Below are positions 21,911 through 31,993 of a stretch of DNA of 64,000 nt, in pieces. Positions within the stretch are counted from its first letter, which is position 1. Every line of letters begins with the position of its first letter. Origin of the DNA: Ursus arctos (taxonomy: Eukaryota; Chordata; Mammalia; Carnivora; Ursidae); the NCBI RefSeq assembly GCF_023065955.2, contig NW_026623089.1, positions 32,332,767 through 32,396,766 of the forward strand. Reading direction: 5' to 3'. Position numbers and translations under genes: made by a program. The notes beneath the pieces are model-generated. The model made no database searches, was not told where the DNA came from, and worked only from the letters and a program-made list of their open reading frames with translations.

Positions 21911-22479
21911 TGTTAGGAGTTAGTTGGACAGTGAGGTAGTCAGGGCCATGGTCCCCACCAAGAAAATATGGAGTCAGGACAGCTAAAATAAAATGGCACT
22001 AACATCCTGTTTTGCAGCTTAGACAGGACCACACTAGCATTCTGCTTTGCAGCCTTTGCAGAAATGACTTCTGCAAAATGTCCTAAAATAAGGCAATTAA
22101 CCACAGAGCAGTTGTCAATATCACAGGCAAGAGGCAGTTAGGACCTAAGCCCCCAGATGTCAGCAAAAAAGACCATCAGCACGCTGACATTAACCTACTA
22201 GGTAGACAGAAACGTGACCAAAGCCCTGATTGGCGCAACTCAGCACACCCTGATTGCTCAAGATAGTTCGCAAAAGAGCTCATAAAACCCCCTAATCTTA
22301 GAAACTCCAGGGCAACCCTCTGGCGGCGGGGTGGGGGTGGGGCTCCCTCTCCTTCTCCAGGAGCTTTGTACTCAGGAAACTTTGCTTTGCTGCCCACCAC
22401 TCTTCCTCCCATCTACCTCTTCATTCTTCGAAGCGGGACCAAGAACCGCGGGCACTAAAGGCAGAGAAATCCTGCAACA
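21911..22479 (+). mobile_element. Solo LTR, class I ERV type
   Basis: About 569 bp from TGTTAGGAGT to CCTGCAACA, so it has TG...CA ends; the flanking 4-mers TTAC/TTCC nearly match. It has two CTGATTG (inverted CCAAT) boxes near 22,226 and 22,250, a TATA-like CATAAAACCCC near 22,282, and a U5-like end. The poly(A) signal position reads CAGGAAAC (22,373-22,380), whereas the related copy at 28,530 has AATAAA. No internal viral genes remain. Confidence 0.78.
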
Positions 22480-23510
22480 TTCCTATCAGATGTGCCCTGG
22501 TTTGAACAGATCAACTAGTCATTTTATCCTACTCAGCTGGGTCTCGAACATGTGACTTCTGAGTTCCAAGCCCACTGCTCTGTTTAGCGGGTTTCATTAA
22601 CCCCGGCCTCCCCAGTCACTCTGTCTCTCCCACCTCCAGGCCTTTACCAAGGCCTGCCCGCTCAGTGCACTCCCGGCCGGTGATTTGTTTAAGTGAAAGC
22701 TCTCCTGGAAAGCTGTTCCTTTGTTAACCGGTTGATGAGGGTCAGTCACAACAGGTTTCTGTGAAGTGACAATTAGCCAAATGAAAATAGAAATGTGAAA
22801 ATAGGGCTTGACATGTAATAGCCTAATGTCCCTTAAGGAATCAGCAGCAGCAGCTTGAATGTTTGTAATAAACACTATGGAAAGATGACGTGCATTAGTG
22901 TCAATGTTCAACATCTCCCCCAGGGCAATTTTTACTAAACAGAGGCCCCCGAACTGTAAAAGCTCACTGAATCCTTTTAAAAAAAACAAAACCAAAAACT
23001 GTGTAAATGTTACAAAGCCATTCAAAATTATTTCCCTTCAACTGTACTTGGAGCAGAATGTCAGTGTATTTTCTGCAGTCAATTAATTCAGCCTTTCTTA
23101 AGCAGAATGATTGCCTTAAGCAACCCTACAGAGAGGCTTTTTGTTCTAGAACAAAAAGCTGTCTGCATAGTTTATGTTAATGCAAACCCGCAGGTGGCAA
23201 ATGGCTGCTCTTTGGAATGAAGGCAAACGGCTACTTGGAGACTACTGAGACGGGATAGGGCACTTGATGCGAGAGAAGGAAACTGCTGCAAGAAATACAT
23301 TGGTCACCCCTGGTCCCTTTGTGAACCTTGGGATCTCAGGCCAAACCACCCTTACAGCCCTCAGCCCACCCTGCCATTCTCCTCTCTGCTGTGATCCTTG
23401 AATTAATAAACTCCACTGGGAAGGAGGATCCTTTCAAGTGGTGTCAAACCACCCCCTCTCCCAAAACTGTCCATAAATCATTCAGTGCAGGAATTCTTCA
23501 CAGCAGGAAA
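22480..23510. other. Unique sequence, candidate conserved noncoding block
   Basis: No repeat is recognised between about 22,590 and 23,500. It contains CAG triplets (22,842-22,853) and A/T-rich stretches with homeobox-like TAAT cores. A 142-codon minus-strand frame (22,597-23,025) has no recognisable domain. Confidence 0.4.
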
Positions 23511-23654
23511 TGAACCTCTTGGAGCTCAGCTTTAATTTTATATTATTGTTAGAACTGCAAGAGACAATCTGATCCAGGCTCCTAATTTCTGGCAAGGGAG
23601 ATATTAAAGGTGGTATGCCAGTTTTACTGATGAGTTATCTGAGTGGCCGCGCTG

Positions 23655-23681
23655 GGAATAGAACCCAGCGGGTTCTATTCC
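23655..23681. repeat. 12-bp perfect inverted repeat (hairpin)
   Basis: GGAATAGAACCC, loop AGC, then GGGTTCTATTCC. The right arm overlaps the start of a 22-bp direct repeat. It sits at the end of what looks like a MIR fragment ('gctgggaatagaacccag'). Confidence 0.97.
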
Positions 23682-23731
23682 ACGGTACCCCTTTGCCAGG
23701 GCAGTGTTCATTCCACGGTACCCCTTTGCCA
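23677..23731 (+). repeat. 22-bp direct repeat, period 33
   Basis: The unit starts ATTCCACGGTACCCC and ends TTTGCCA; copies lie at 23,677-23,698 and 23,710-23,731 and are identical. Confidence 0.97.
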
Positions 23732-24700
23732 CTAGCTAGAGGCTGTAAAGATAGGCCATACCTGGCTTGCAAATAGCGTTACGTTCTGAAAACTCCATTT
23801 GTATGTCACTTCTTGGCACTTGGGACACATTTTCTCCTAGAAACATACTTGTTTAAATGTTGTCTAGGTTCTCTGGCCAGTTCAAAACCCATTTTTACCC
23901 ATACCACTGTTGCAATCTTTGAAGCAGCCCAAGCCCCCTAAAACTCAAGTGTTGGGCCTGACATTCTTCCCTAAGCCTTTCTGAAAGCTAAATCTTGAGT
24001 TTATGGGAAATGCCAAATGGGCCAGGGAGTAGGGAAAGAGAACAAAGGAGGAGCCAAGACTGGGGCATGTCTTGGAGGCTTGGAGGAAGACAAGTAAAGA
24101 AGGGGTTAGTTTGGGAGCTTTGGCCACTATGGGTAGGAGATGAGGAGAGGGGGAGTTTTCGGGAATGAGAATAGTTCAATAATGAGGCCATGGAAGGCCT
24201 GTGATAGGGGAGGAAAGAAGGTTATTTTACAAGCTGTCCTTTCATAAATTAGATATTCTAATAAGTTAAAAAATGTCTGTATGAAATTGGGGTACATTTG
24301 GGGGGATAGTTCTCTTTGAATAGCAAAAGAAATTCCAGAAATTCCCATAAAATACTCTGTGAGAAGCGTAAATCCCTGGAGTAGTGTATCATCTGAAGGC
24401 AGCCTCCTCACAAGGTAGTTATGGATCCCCAGCATGGCTCATGCCAGATCTCAGGCTCCCACCAGGCTGACTTGCCCTCAAGAGGTTCCTGGATAGGTGA
24501 ACTGAAAGTGCTAAGCCTCTGCCCTCTTGGGATCCCAAATGTGGAGCATCCTTGGCTAAGCTGGGCTCTGCCCCGAGGATTTCCCACAGTCTTGGTTGCA
24601 ATCTGGAGCCCGTTGACAGCATGGCAGTAGGGGACTGTCATGGCATCTTGGACTTTGTAAGACCTATTTTCAATGCTGATACCCTTGAAAGCCATTGCTT
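23732..24700. other. Unique sequence, no gene seen
   Basis: Minus-strand frames of 95-102 codons (24,127-24,695) have no recognisable domain. Confidence 0.4.
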
Positions 24701-24719
24701 GCTGGGCTCACCAGACTCT

Positions 24720-25260
24720 GGTGGGTTTTAAAATGTTAAGTTTTATTATTATTCAAGAATAGTGAGACCAACAGATCAGGAAACAATTGCCAATGAAAAG
24801 ACAGTTACTCATAGTTCCCAAGAGAAGGGAATGTGCCACACTACAGTGGGGGGGGGGGGGGGCACAAGGGAAGCACCAAGGTTGTTCAGAGGTAAAAGGA
24901 ACTCAGGAAAAATGTGGGCAGATGTGTTTATTGTGGCTTCTGTGGGAAGAAGCAGGTGAGGCACTGTAAACAGGCTGAAGATTAGCTAGTTTGAATAATT
25001 TCGGTGGGCTCTGGGGTGTAGGGGCTGTCTCTAGTTGTCTGGTACCTGGCCCTGGGGCGATAGAGCAGGAGAAGAGTGGCCACCCATGAGAGAGGCTGAT
25101 AGAAGAGGTGGTGGGGATATGGGTTCTGGATTGTTTAGTTTACATATGAAAGGAGAAATCTGAGCAAGTCTACTATCTCTAGGCTAGCCCTAGGAGAGAC
25201 AGTCTATCTATAGTTAGCAAGGCCCCAAGTTGTCAAAGCATTGGAAATGAAGAAAATAAA
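24720..25260 (-). mobile_element. Possible old LTR relic
   Basis: Weak resemblance to an antisense LTR; a 15-G run lies at 24,848-24,862. No TG/CA ends identified. Confidence 0.25.
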
Positions 25261-25537
25261 AAGGCATAATTAATATGGTACTCCCTGCTACAGTAGGAGC
25301 ATGGAAACTGGACTGATTTCCTCTTTGGCTGAAGTGAGACACCCCCATCCCTACTCACTACTCTCCCCCCATGGTTCTTGGACAATTCAGGGTAGGAGAT
25401 ACTGTGCTTTCTGCTAGTAAGGCAGATGGGGCCTCAAGCAAATAATTAGAAAACTGACAGAGATGTGATCACGTTTGAGCTCTGAATTTGTTCAGTATTC
25501 CACAGTTATAATAATGAGGCTTCAGTTGATTAGGATC

Positions 25538-26278
25538 TGTTGGGGAGAAAAATTTTTTCCCTCTATCCTTCGTGATACTTTGGCTGGTCCAATAAACAAC
25601 GACAACCTACAGATTCACAGAAGAGAAACAAGTTTAATTAGATACATCTGTGGTGCCTATAAGACTATGAGACCCAAAGACAAGGCGAGCAATTGGGGTT
25701 TATATGCCATTTTGAACTAAGGAATGGGATAGAGGCCTGGGGCTTCACAGGGGAGGAGTATAATTCATAGGACAAGAAGAAGGGCAGGTGTTTGCTAATT
25801 AGGTATTTGCCCTGCCATACAGATGGGCCATTCAGGTAAAAGTTATCTCTGGTAATAGTGCTCTCTCTTTCTTTCTGTCTGAGCCAGTCCCCCTATCTAA
25901 ATAAATTCTTTTGGGCAGTTAAGAGAGAGGTAAAATTCTTGTGGGGTGCCTGGGTGGCTCAGTAATTTGAGTGTCCAGCTCTTGATTTCAGCTCAGGTCA
26001 TGATCTCAGGGTCCTGGGATTGCCCTGTGTCATCGTCCTTGTCATTGTCGTGGGGCTCCCCACTCAGCAGGGAATCTGCTTGTCTCCCTCTGCCTTTGCC
26101 CCTCCCCCCACTCACATGTGTGCACGTGCTTTCTCTCTCTCTCTCTCTCAAATAAACAAATGTATCTTTAAAAAAAAAGGTTTTTTCTTGAGTCAGCTGG
26201 GTCTTTATTGTCTTCAGCTCAAAATAATTCACCTGTTTAAAGGACATATTTTGGGGTTGCATATTCTGCTCCTTCTCA
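25538..26278 (-). mobile_element. Solo LTR, minus strand, with SINEC inside
   Basis: On the minus strand it starts TGAGAAGGAGCAGAATATGC and ends with CTCCCCAACA. It has a TATA-like GCATATAAACCCC and a poly(A)-like AATTAAA. Flanking 4-mers GATC (25,534-25,537) and GCTC (26,279-26,282) differ by one base. About 505 bp without the SINEC. It belongs to the same family as the copies at 26,494 and 29,410. No viral genes are present. Confidence 0.75.
25943..26178 (+). mobile_element. SINEC inside an LTR
   Basis: Head GGGGTGCCTGGGTGGCTCAG to poly(A) at 26,178. The LTR sequence is continuous across it. TTCTTG occurs on both sides. Confidence 0.95.
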
Positions 26279-26493
26279 GCTCAAGTATACAGAAAGAATT
26301 TTAAAGCATTTTGTTTCAAAACTTCTCTGCAACTCTTATCCTATGAAGGTGAAAGAAAAACGGAAATGGATGAATATTTAAATCAATTTAAAATAAATTA
26401 ACCTGGGCAAACATGGAATTTAGGATAACTCTTCAAATGCTGCATACTTTCAGACAATTACAATTTGACAAGGCTCAAACCCCTCAGTAAACA

Positions 26494-27040
26494 TACGAAG
26501 GATACCTCAATATGCTATTCCCGAATATGTGTCTTTGGTGTATGAATTATTTTGTGCTAAAAGACAATTGAGAACCAGCAGGCACAAGAAGAGCTCTTTA
26601 CCTCTCCCTAACTACCTAAAAATAGAGTATAAATTTCTCCTTTCATAAAGGAAATTTACACTTATAAAGGAACTTCCCATATAAAGATGTCTCCATATCA
26701 GGAAGAGAGCTACTCTCAGAGATAACATTTATCTTCGAGAGGCTTTTATCAGTGTAACATGACAACCCTTATTTGTCATAAATTTCTCCCCCTCCCCTTT
26801 CTATAACCTGGCTTCCCTGACCAGAAGCCCAGAAACTCTTTCCTTCGTCTGGCCCATGGTGGTATACAAGTGTCAATCATCTGGCTGCTTCCTTGAGCCA
26901 TGCTTTTCTTTGTGAACTCCCATGCATAGATATGTAATTAAAACTGTTCTTTCTCTTATGACTCTTTTATCAGTTTGATAAATGGGCCCCAGACATTAAA
27001 TCTAGGAAAGCAAAGGGAAAAAGATTTTTCTTCTCCTACA
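26494..27040 (+). mobile_element. Solo LTR, plus strand, same family as 25,538
   Basis: Shared blocks with its neighbour: 'aatatgctattcccgaatat', 'tgaattattttgtgct', 'aagacaattgagaaccagc', and an end 'tttttcttctcctaca'. TATA-like TCTATAACC and GTAATTAAAAC are in the same order. The exact start is uncertain because the first bases have decayed. Confidence 0.68.
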
Positions 27041-27445
27041 TATATATGACCAAATACTAAGATATATATACATAACTCCACCCTTATTCTGTGCATGTGA
27101 AGCCATGAGATTATTCTTTAACCTAATTCTCATCTTCTTTTCTCAAAGAATTTCTGGGCAATGCCTCCTGAGATGCTGTCCCCAGTATCTGATTTTTCAT
27201 TGCATAAATGTCACATTATTGAGTGAGCAGGGGTTAGCACAGAGGTTTCAATAATGGATAAGCTATAAGCCTTGTTTCCAAGGAGCTCCTGGACTAGGGT
27301 TGAATGATTCTAAATGTTTACTGGGTCACAGATCCCTGATCATCCCTGTAAAGGTCCATGGCCTACAGATTAAGAACTCTGGTTTATCAGGGAAGGAAGA
27401 AAGGTAAGTTATACTAGAGGGTGTTTGATACCATAGAAATCTGTA
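27041..27445. other. No gene seen
   Basis: Starts with a (TATA)n-like run, then unassigned sequence. Confidence 0.45.
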
Positions 27446-27576
27446 TAACAATGGTTCTCAATCTTGGCTGCACATGGAAACATCTAGGGACTTTTTTAAA
27501 AACACCAGTGCCCTGGTCCCATACCATGATTTAGTTGGTCTGAGTTGCCACCTGGGTATCAGGAGTATTAAAAAGG

Positions 27577-27622
27577 TAAATAAATGGAAAAATCTTAAAA
27601 ACGAAACAAAACAAAACAAAAT
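27577..27622. repeat. SINE tail-like filler next to a SINEC
   Basis: 46 nt 'taaataaatggaaaaatctt' followed by A-rich (AAAAC)n. It lies between the left target duplication and the SINEC head and looks like another SINE tail. Confidence 0.85.
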
Positions 27623-27845
27623 GGGGGCATGGGTGTCTCAGTCAGTTAAGTGTCTGCCTTCAGCTTAGGTCATGATCCCAGGGTCCTAGGATCAGATCCT
27701 GGGATCAAGCTCTCTGCACCAGGCTCCCTGCTCAGCGGGGAGTCTGCTTCTCCCTCTGCCCCTCCCCTCAGCTTGTGTGCTTTCACACTCTTGCTTTCTC
27801 TCTCTCTCTCAAAAATAAATAAATAAATAAGTAAATCTTTAAAAA
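27623..27845 (+). mobile_element. SINEC
   Basis: Head GGGGGCATGGGTGTCTCAGT, body and AAATAAATAAATAAGTAAATC tail. Target duplication AGGAGTATTAAAAAGG (27,561-27,576) and AGGAGTATTAGAAAGG (27,846-27,861), one mismatch. Confidence 0.96.
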
Positions 27846-27900
27846 AGGAGTATTAGAAAGGTCCCTGGTCCCTAGGGGGATTCCAATTCCAACTACTGGC

Positions 27901-28395
27901 AAAGTTCTGTAGAAGCACAATGAGGGAGTGATTAGCTCTAGCTCTCCCAGAGCTAAAGTAGCCCCCCACCTATTAGCATTAGGACACAGAGACATGTAGC
28001 TGAATAGGCAAGAAGCAACACTTATCACAGGAAAACCCACCAAGAATCAAATGTGAAGGGAGAAGCAAGGCCAGATATTGGAGAACAGTCTGGGGCAGGT
28101 TGGGGAAGCAGTTCAGAACTCCATTTCTGGATGGAGAGGGAGCACTGAAATGTTGTTTTCAGACAGCATTTGGGGCATATTCTTAAGATGTTTTTGGTGG
28201 TTGATAGTGGCTGAGTACTGCTACATGTGATTAAATCCTTCAAAAGCTTCTAGAAAAATGCTGTCATTAACAGAAAGTGTGTAGTAATTGCAAGTTTTAA
28301 GTTACTAAGAACATCCATTAGACATTTATCAGCACAGGAAACCCTAAAGACCAAGGTCTGGTAGGACCAGGCTGGAGGGAATTAACAGCAGGAAT
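27901..28395. other. No gene seen
   Basis: Unassigned sequence. The 86-codon minus-strand frame at 27,783-28,043 overlaps the SINEC and is a shadow. Confidence 0.45.
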
Positions 28396-28399
28396 AATA

Positions 28400-28525
28400 A
28401 TTCCATCGAAATATTATTGAGAGCTCACTACATTTCATGCATTATTTCATTTAATTCTCATAACTATCCCTAGGAAGTAGTTATGATGATCTCCTTTTCA
28501 CAGATGGGGAAATTGAGGGCAATCA
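28400..28525 (-). mobile_element. MIR fragment
   Basis: Antisense MIR: 'gagagctcactacatttcatg', 'atttcatttaattctcata', 'acagatggggaaattgagg'. It ends where the LTR fragment begins. Confidence 0.75.
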
Positions 28526-28529
28526 TCTT

Positions 28530-28696
28530 GGGTCGCCTCCCTCTTCGGGAGCTTTGTACTATCACTCAATAAACTTTACTATCACTCAATAAACTTTGCT
28601 TTGTTGCCCAACATTCTTCATCTTGTCTACCTCTTCATTCTTTGAAGCAGTGTGACCAAGAACCACAGACACTAAAGGAAAAGAAATCCTGTAACA
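28530..28696 (+). mobile_element. LTR 3' fragment, same family as 21,911
   Basis: Matches the last third of the LTR at 21,911-22,479 ('gggagctttgtact', 'ctttgctttgttgccc', 'ctacctcttcattctttgaag', ending CCTGTAACA). AATAAA is intact and occurs twice because a 20-bp unit is tandemly duplicated (28,558-28,577 and 28,578-28,597). Confidence 0.85.
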
Positions 28697-28917
28697 GCTA
28701 TACTTTTACTCAGATGCTTCTGTAAGTTTCCTGCAACTATGTTTCATCTTCAGTGAGACCCATGGAAAGAACTCTTGAGGAGAGGCTTCTGATAACCTTA
28801 AGATCATAGTACTGAACTAGGACACAGTTGGAAACATTGGTCATAATACCAAAGCTTTGACTGGAATGTTATATTTGAAAGAGACATACATAGACTCAGA
28901 TATAACCAGAATGTTTT
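28697..28917. other. No gene seen
   Basis: Short unassigned spacer. Confidence 0.4.
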
Positions 28918-28933
28918 AAGGAACTATGGTTGA

Positions 28934-29132
28934 GGGGCGCCTGGGTGGCACAGCGGTTAAGCATCTGCCTTCGGCTCAGGGCGTGATCCTGGCATTACGG
29001 GATCGAGCCCCACATCAGGCTCCTCCACTATGAGCCTGCTTCTTCCTCTCCCACTCCCCCTGCTTGTGTTCCCTCTCTCGCTGGCTGTCTCTCTGTCGAA
29101 TGAATAAATAAATAAAATCTTTAAAAAAAAAA
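28934..29132 (+). mobile_element. SINEC, young, perfect 16-bp duplication
   Basis: Head GGGGCGCCTGGGTGGCACAG and young-subfamily body. AAGGAACTATGGTTGA is identical at 28,918-28,933 and 29,133-29,148, and the poly(A) is clean. It is among the youngest insertions in the window. Confidence 0.98.
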
Positions 29133-29409
29133 AAGGAACTATGGTTGACTTTATGGAGCCAATAAAGCCCCTTGGAAATATCAGTCTTTTACCCTGCTTA
29201 CAGAGTTTCCAGCAGCCTTAGCAGAAATGCCTCTTATTTAATACCTGATTACTTGAACCATTGGCCTAACTTTGAGAACACACCTGCATCACTGCCTCCT
29301 GAAATTAGTTTAACTGAATTGACCTATTGTCAGGACAAAGAGACTGGTTCAACAAGAGGGCACAACTATCAACTCAACTTTTCATGTGGGAAGTTCCAAA
29401 GGAGGTAAC

Positions 29410-29870
29410 TGTAGGGGCCAAGGGCTGGCAGCTCCATGGTGGGCCACTTTGGCTTAAGGAATATCTTGAGTTAAAAGCAGTCAAAACCCAGTAGATTCAG
29501 GAAAAGCTCTTTACTCCCCCTCAGCTGCTTAAATTTACATTGGAAAAGAGAACCTGCACTAGAAAGTGAGTGACAGAGATTCCCATTTACCTAACAAACT
29601 TATTTGTATGACAGAGCAACCTTTGTTTACCAAACATCTCTCACCTTTCTGCTAATGGTCTTCCTCCCCTTTCTATCCCTAGATCCCTACCCCTCTCCTT
29701 AGCTCAGGATGTCATATAAGCCTCATGTTGCCTGTCTTTGAAATTTCATTGTCTGTGTGGATTCACTGTAGGTAAATTTGATTTTCTCCTGTTACTTGAT
29801 CTCATGCAAATTTAATCCTTAGTTTGGCTAGAAGAATCTTGAATAGAGGAAAATTTCTTCCTCCCCAACA
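29410..29870 (+). mobile_element. Solo LTR, related to the 25.5-27.0 kb LTR pair
   Basis: TGTAGGGGCCAAGGGCTGGC to CCTCCCCAACA. It shares 'gaaaagctctttactcccc' and the AAAATTTCTTCCTCCCCAACA-type end with the LTRs at 25,538 and 26,494. TATA-like GTCATATAAGCC near 29,712. Confidence 0.72.
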
Positions 29871-30473
29871 ATTCCATGAAACATGATTTTAAGTGGCATA
29901 TACCAAATTTTAAACCAGAATAATAAACTTAATCTTCAAAAAATGAGTGTAAAATCTACCACCAAAGGCATGAAAAAATTTAGTTCTCATTTTCTTTCTA
30001 CTATTTACTTCCAAATCTTTCTTTTTTAATAATGGAAAGGAATACAAAATGTAAATAAATGTAAAATCCTAAGTTATTTGACTGTTTAGTTTTCTAAGGC
30101 AATGGTCTGCAAAGTCTGGTGTGTGCCCCCCAGGACTACACAAGACAACCCACAGGAATATCAGGAGAAACTATCACATGTCTATTTCTATTTTTACTTC
30201 ATGCTTTAAAATGTCTATGTACATTATATGTTACCATAACAATACACTTACATAATATAGAAATAAATAATATGGAAGAAATGTTTGGAGAGTATTTTAA
30301 AGTTGGTTCACTCTGATTCAGTACATTTTGGTCATATTTTGAGAATGCTGTGCGACAAAGTTTCTTTTTCAAAATGAATAAACTGAAACACACAGCTAGA
30401 TATAAAAAGTTAAGTTATTGCATTTGGAAACTGGAAACCTTTACCATAGTCATTATATATACTAAAAGTTACC
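29871..30473. other. A/T-rich, no gene seen
   Basis: Unassigned. It contains short A/T runs and no recognisable frame. Confidence 0.45.
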
Positions 30474-30578
30474 AGGGGCAGCTGGCTGGTTCAAGTTGGT
30501 GGAGCATGGGACTCTTGATCTCGGGATCATGAGTTCAAGCCCCACATTGGGTGTGGAGCCTACTTAAAAAATATATAT
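30474..30578 (+). mobile_element. Short tRNA-derived SINE
   Basis: About 105 bp: 'ggggcagctggctggttcaa', B-box-like 'gagttcaagccccacattgg', 'tgtggagcctacttaaaaa'. It lacks the CT-rich body, like the copy at 20,678. Confidence 0.9.
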
Positions 30579-30689
30579 CAGCATAGAGTTCTATAAAAAT
30601 GCCAAATTAATGTGTTAACTAATTTTTGCATTGTGAAGATACTTGTAGAGAATTTTAAAATGACATGGAAATAAAATGAAGAAAAATTT

Positions 30690-31090
30690 TTAAAAAAATA
30701 AGAGATAGGGGAATTGAGGCTCAAAAGTGTGAAAGACAAAATGCACTGGACAATTAAGGAGCTAGTGTTATTCAGGCTGTTGCACTAGGGAGAAGGTTCA
30801 TTAGCTAGGAGTATCTCAGTGAAAGGGAAGGGGGCCTGGGGTTTTATAGAAGCAGGTAAACAAGGGAATGAACCTAGGGGAATTCTGGGAAGGGTGGAGA
30901 CAGGTCTTATCTTGGAATCTGGGAGGTCAGGGTTGTCCTCTGTGAGATTAGCTCTTCTTGGAAGAATACCAAAAAGGGTGAAGGGATTTTGAAGAACAAA
31001 AGGGTGGGGGGACTTCTTAACCCTCAATGTTTTCTTGGGGGTCAAGTAAAATTCAGTACTATCAAAAGGTTGAAACACATGTTCAAAGTC
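30690..31090 (-). mobile_element. Possible LTR relic, minus strand
   Basis: On the minus strand there is a TATA-like CTATAAAACCCC (near 30,840) upstream of a CTCC-rich part, the usual LTR arrangement. Ends not defined. Confidence 0.35.
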
Positions 31091-31761
31091 AATTAGGCAG
31101 TAAGTGGCCCAACTGGATTCAGACCCAGTCTGACCTGTGCAATCTGTTCTGGATTTGTGGCCAGAACATCAGTTTCTATAAAAAAGAGAGAAAAGCCAGG
31201 AAAAGCCAGGCCGAAGAAGACTCCAGAGAGCATGGTTCAGACCCAGTTATCCCATGAGCATGCATGGGATCACAGGGTTGGGTTCTAATTAAAGAGCTCT
31301 AGGATCAGCCTTTGAGGAATCCAGCAAACCAAGGTCCAGGGTGAGGGTCCCAGGCTGGGAAAGTCTCAGGCTCCCTCTAGGCAAGAACAACCAGGAACTG
31401 TCAAAGACGCTGAGGTAGAAGCCATCTCAGCTCTCCTTCCACTTTCAATACCCCTCTGGGCTTGCACAGACGGCTGGACATGGATGCAGGGAGCCAGAGA
31501 GAGGCCTGTTTCACTTCCAACGGGCTCTTCAGGTGATCCTAGTGTCTAACTTGGCAGAGCAACTAGCTACTTCACATTAATTAGCTGTCATTCTCATGGA
31601 CTCATTAAGCAAGTTCAAGGACCTTTATTGCTTTGTTTACTGAAGGGTAAAATCAGAATGAGTTTTTTACACTTGTGCAGCTTAATAATTAAAAGGCAGA
31701 GAGGTAGTTCTGTGCTTTCTAACTTGTGGGGCCTCATAAACTTTCCCCTAGGCTGCTAATA
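31091..31761. other. No gene seen
   Basis: Unassigned; short frames have no known domain. Confidence 0.4.
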
Positions 31762-31771
31762 TGAATATCCT

Positions 31772-31773
31772 AT

Positions 31774-31808
<35 letters not shown>

Positions 31809-31983
31809 TTATATTTATTTATTAGAGAGAGAGAGGGATTGAGAGAATGAGTGGGAGGAGGGGCAGAGGGAGAAGCAGACTCTCTGCTGGGCAAGGACCC
31901 CGATGTGGGACTTTATCCCAGGACCCTGGGATCATGACCTGAGCCAAAGGCAGATGCTTAACCGACTGAGCCACCCAGGTGCC
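31772..31983 (-). mobile_element. SINEC with long (TTTA)n tail
   Basis: Reverse-oriented; the tail is about ten TTTA units. Perfect duplicated flank TGAATATCCT (31,762-31,771 and 31,984-31,993). Confidence 0.97.
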
Positions 31984-31993
31984 TGAATATCCT

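Larger units (their letters stand above)
27450..27900 (+). mobile_element. hAT-Charlie/MER5-like element, split by a SINEC
   Basis: 'ggttctcaatcttggctgca', 'catctagggactttttt' and 'ccctggtcccataccatg' follow the usual MER5-type order. A SINEC insertion (27,577-27,845) divides it, with duplicated AGGAGTATTA on both sides. Confidence 0.6.

Noticed and set aside
22597..23025. 142-codon minus-strand frame
   Set aside because: It has no recognisable domain, start context or splice signals; the length is compatible with chance in this composition.
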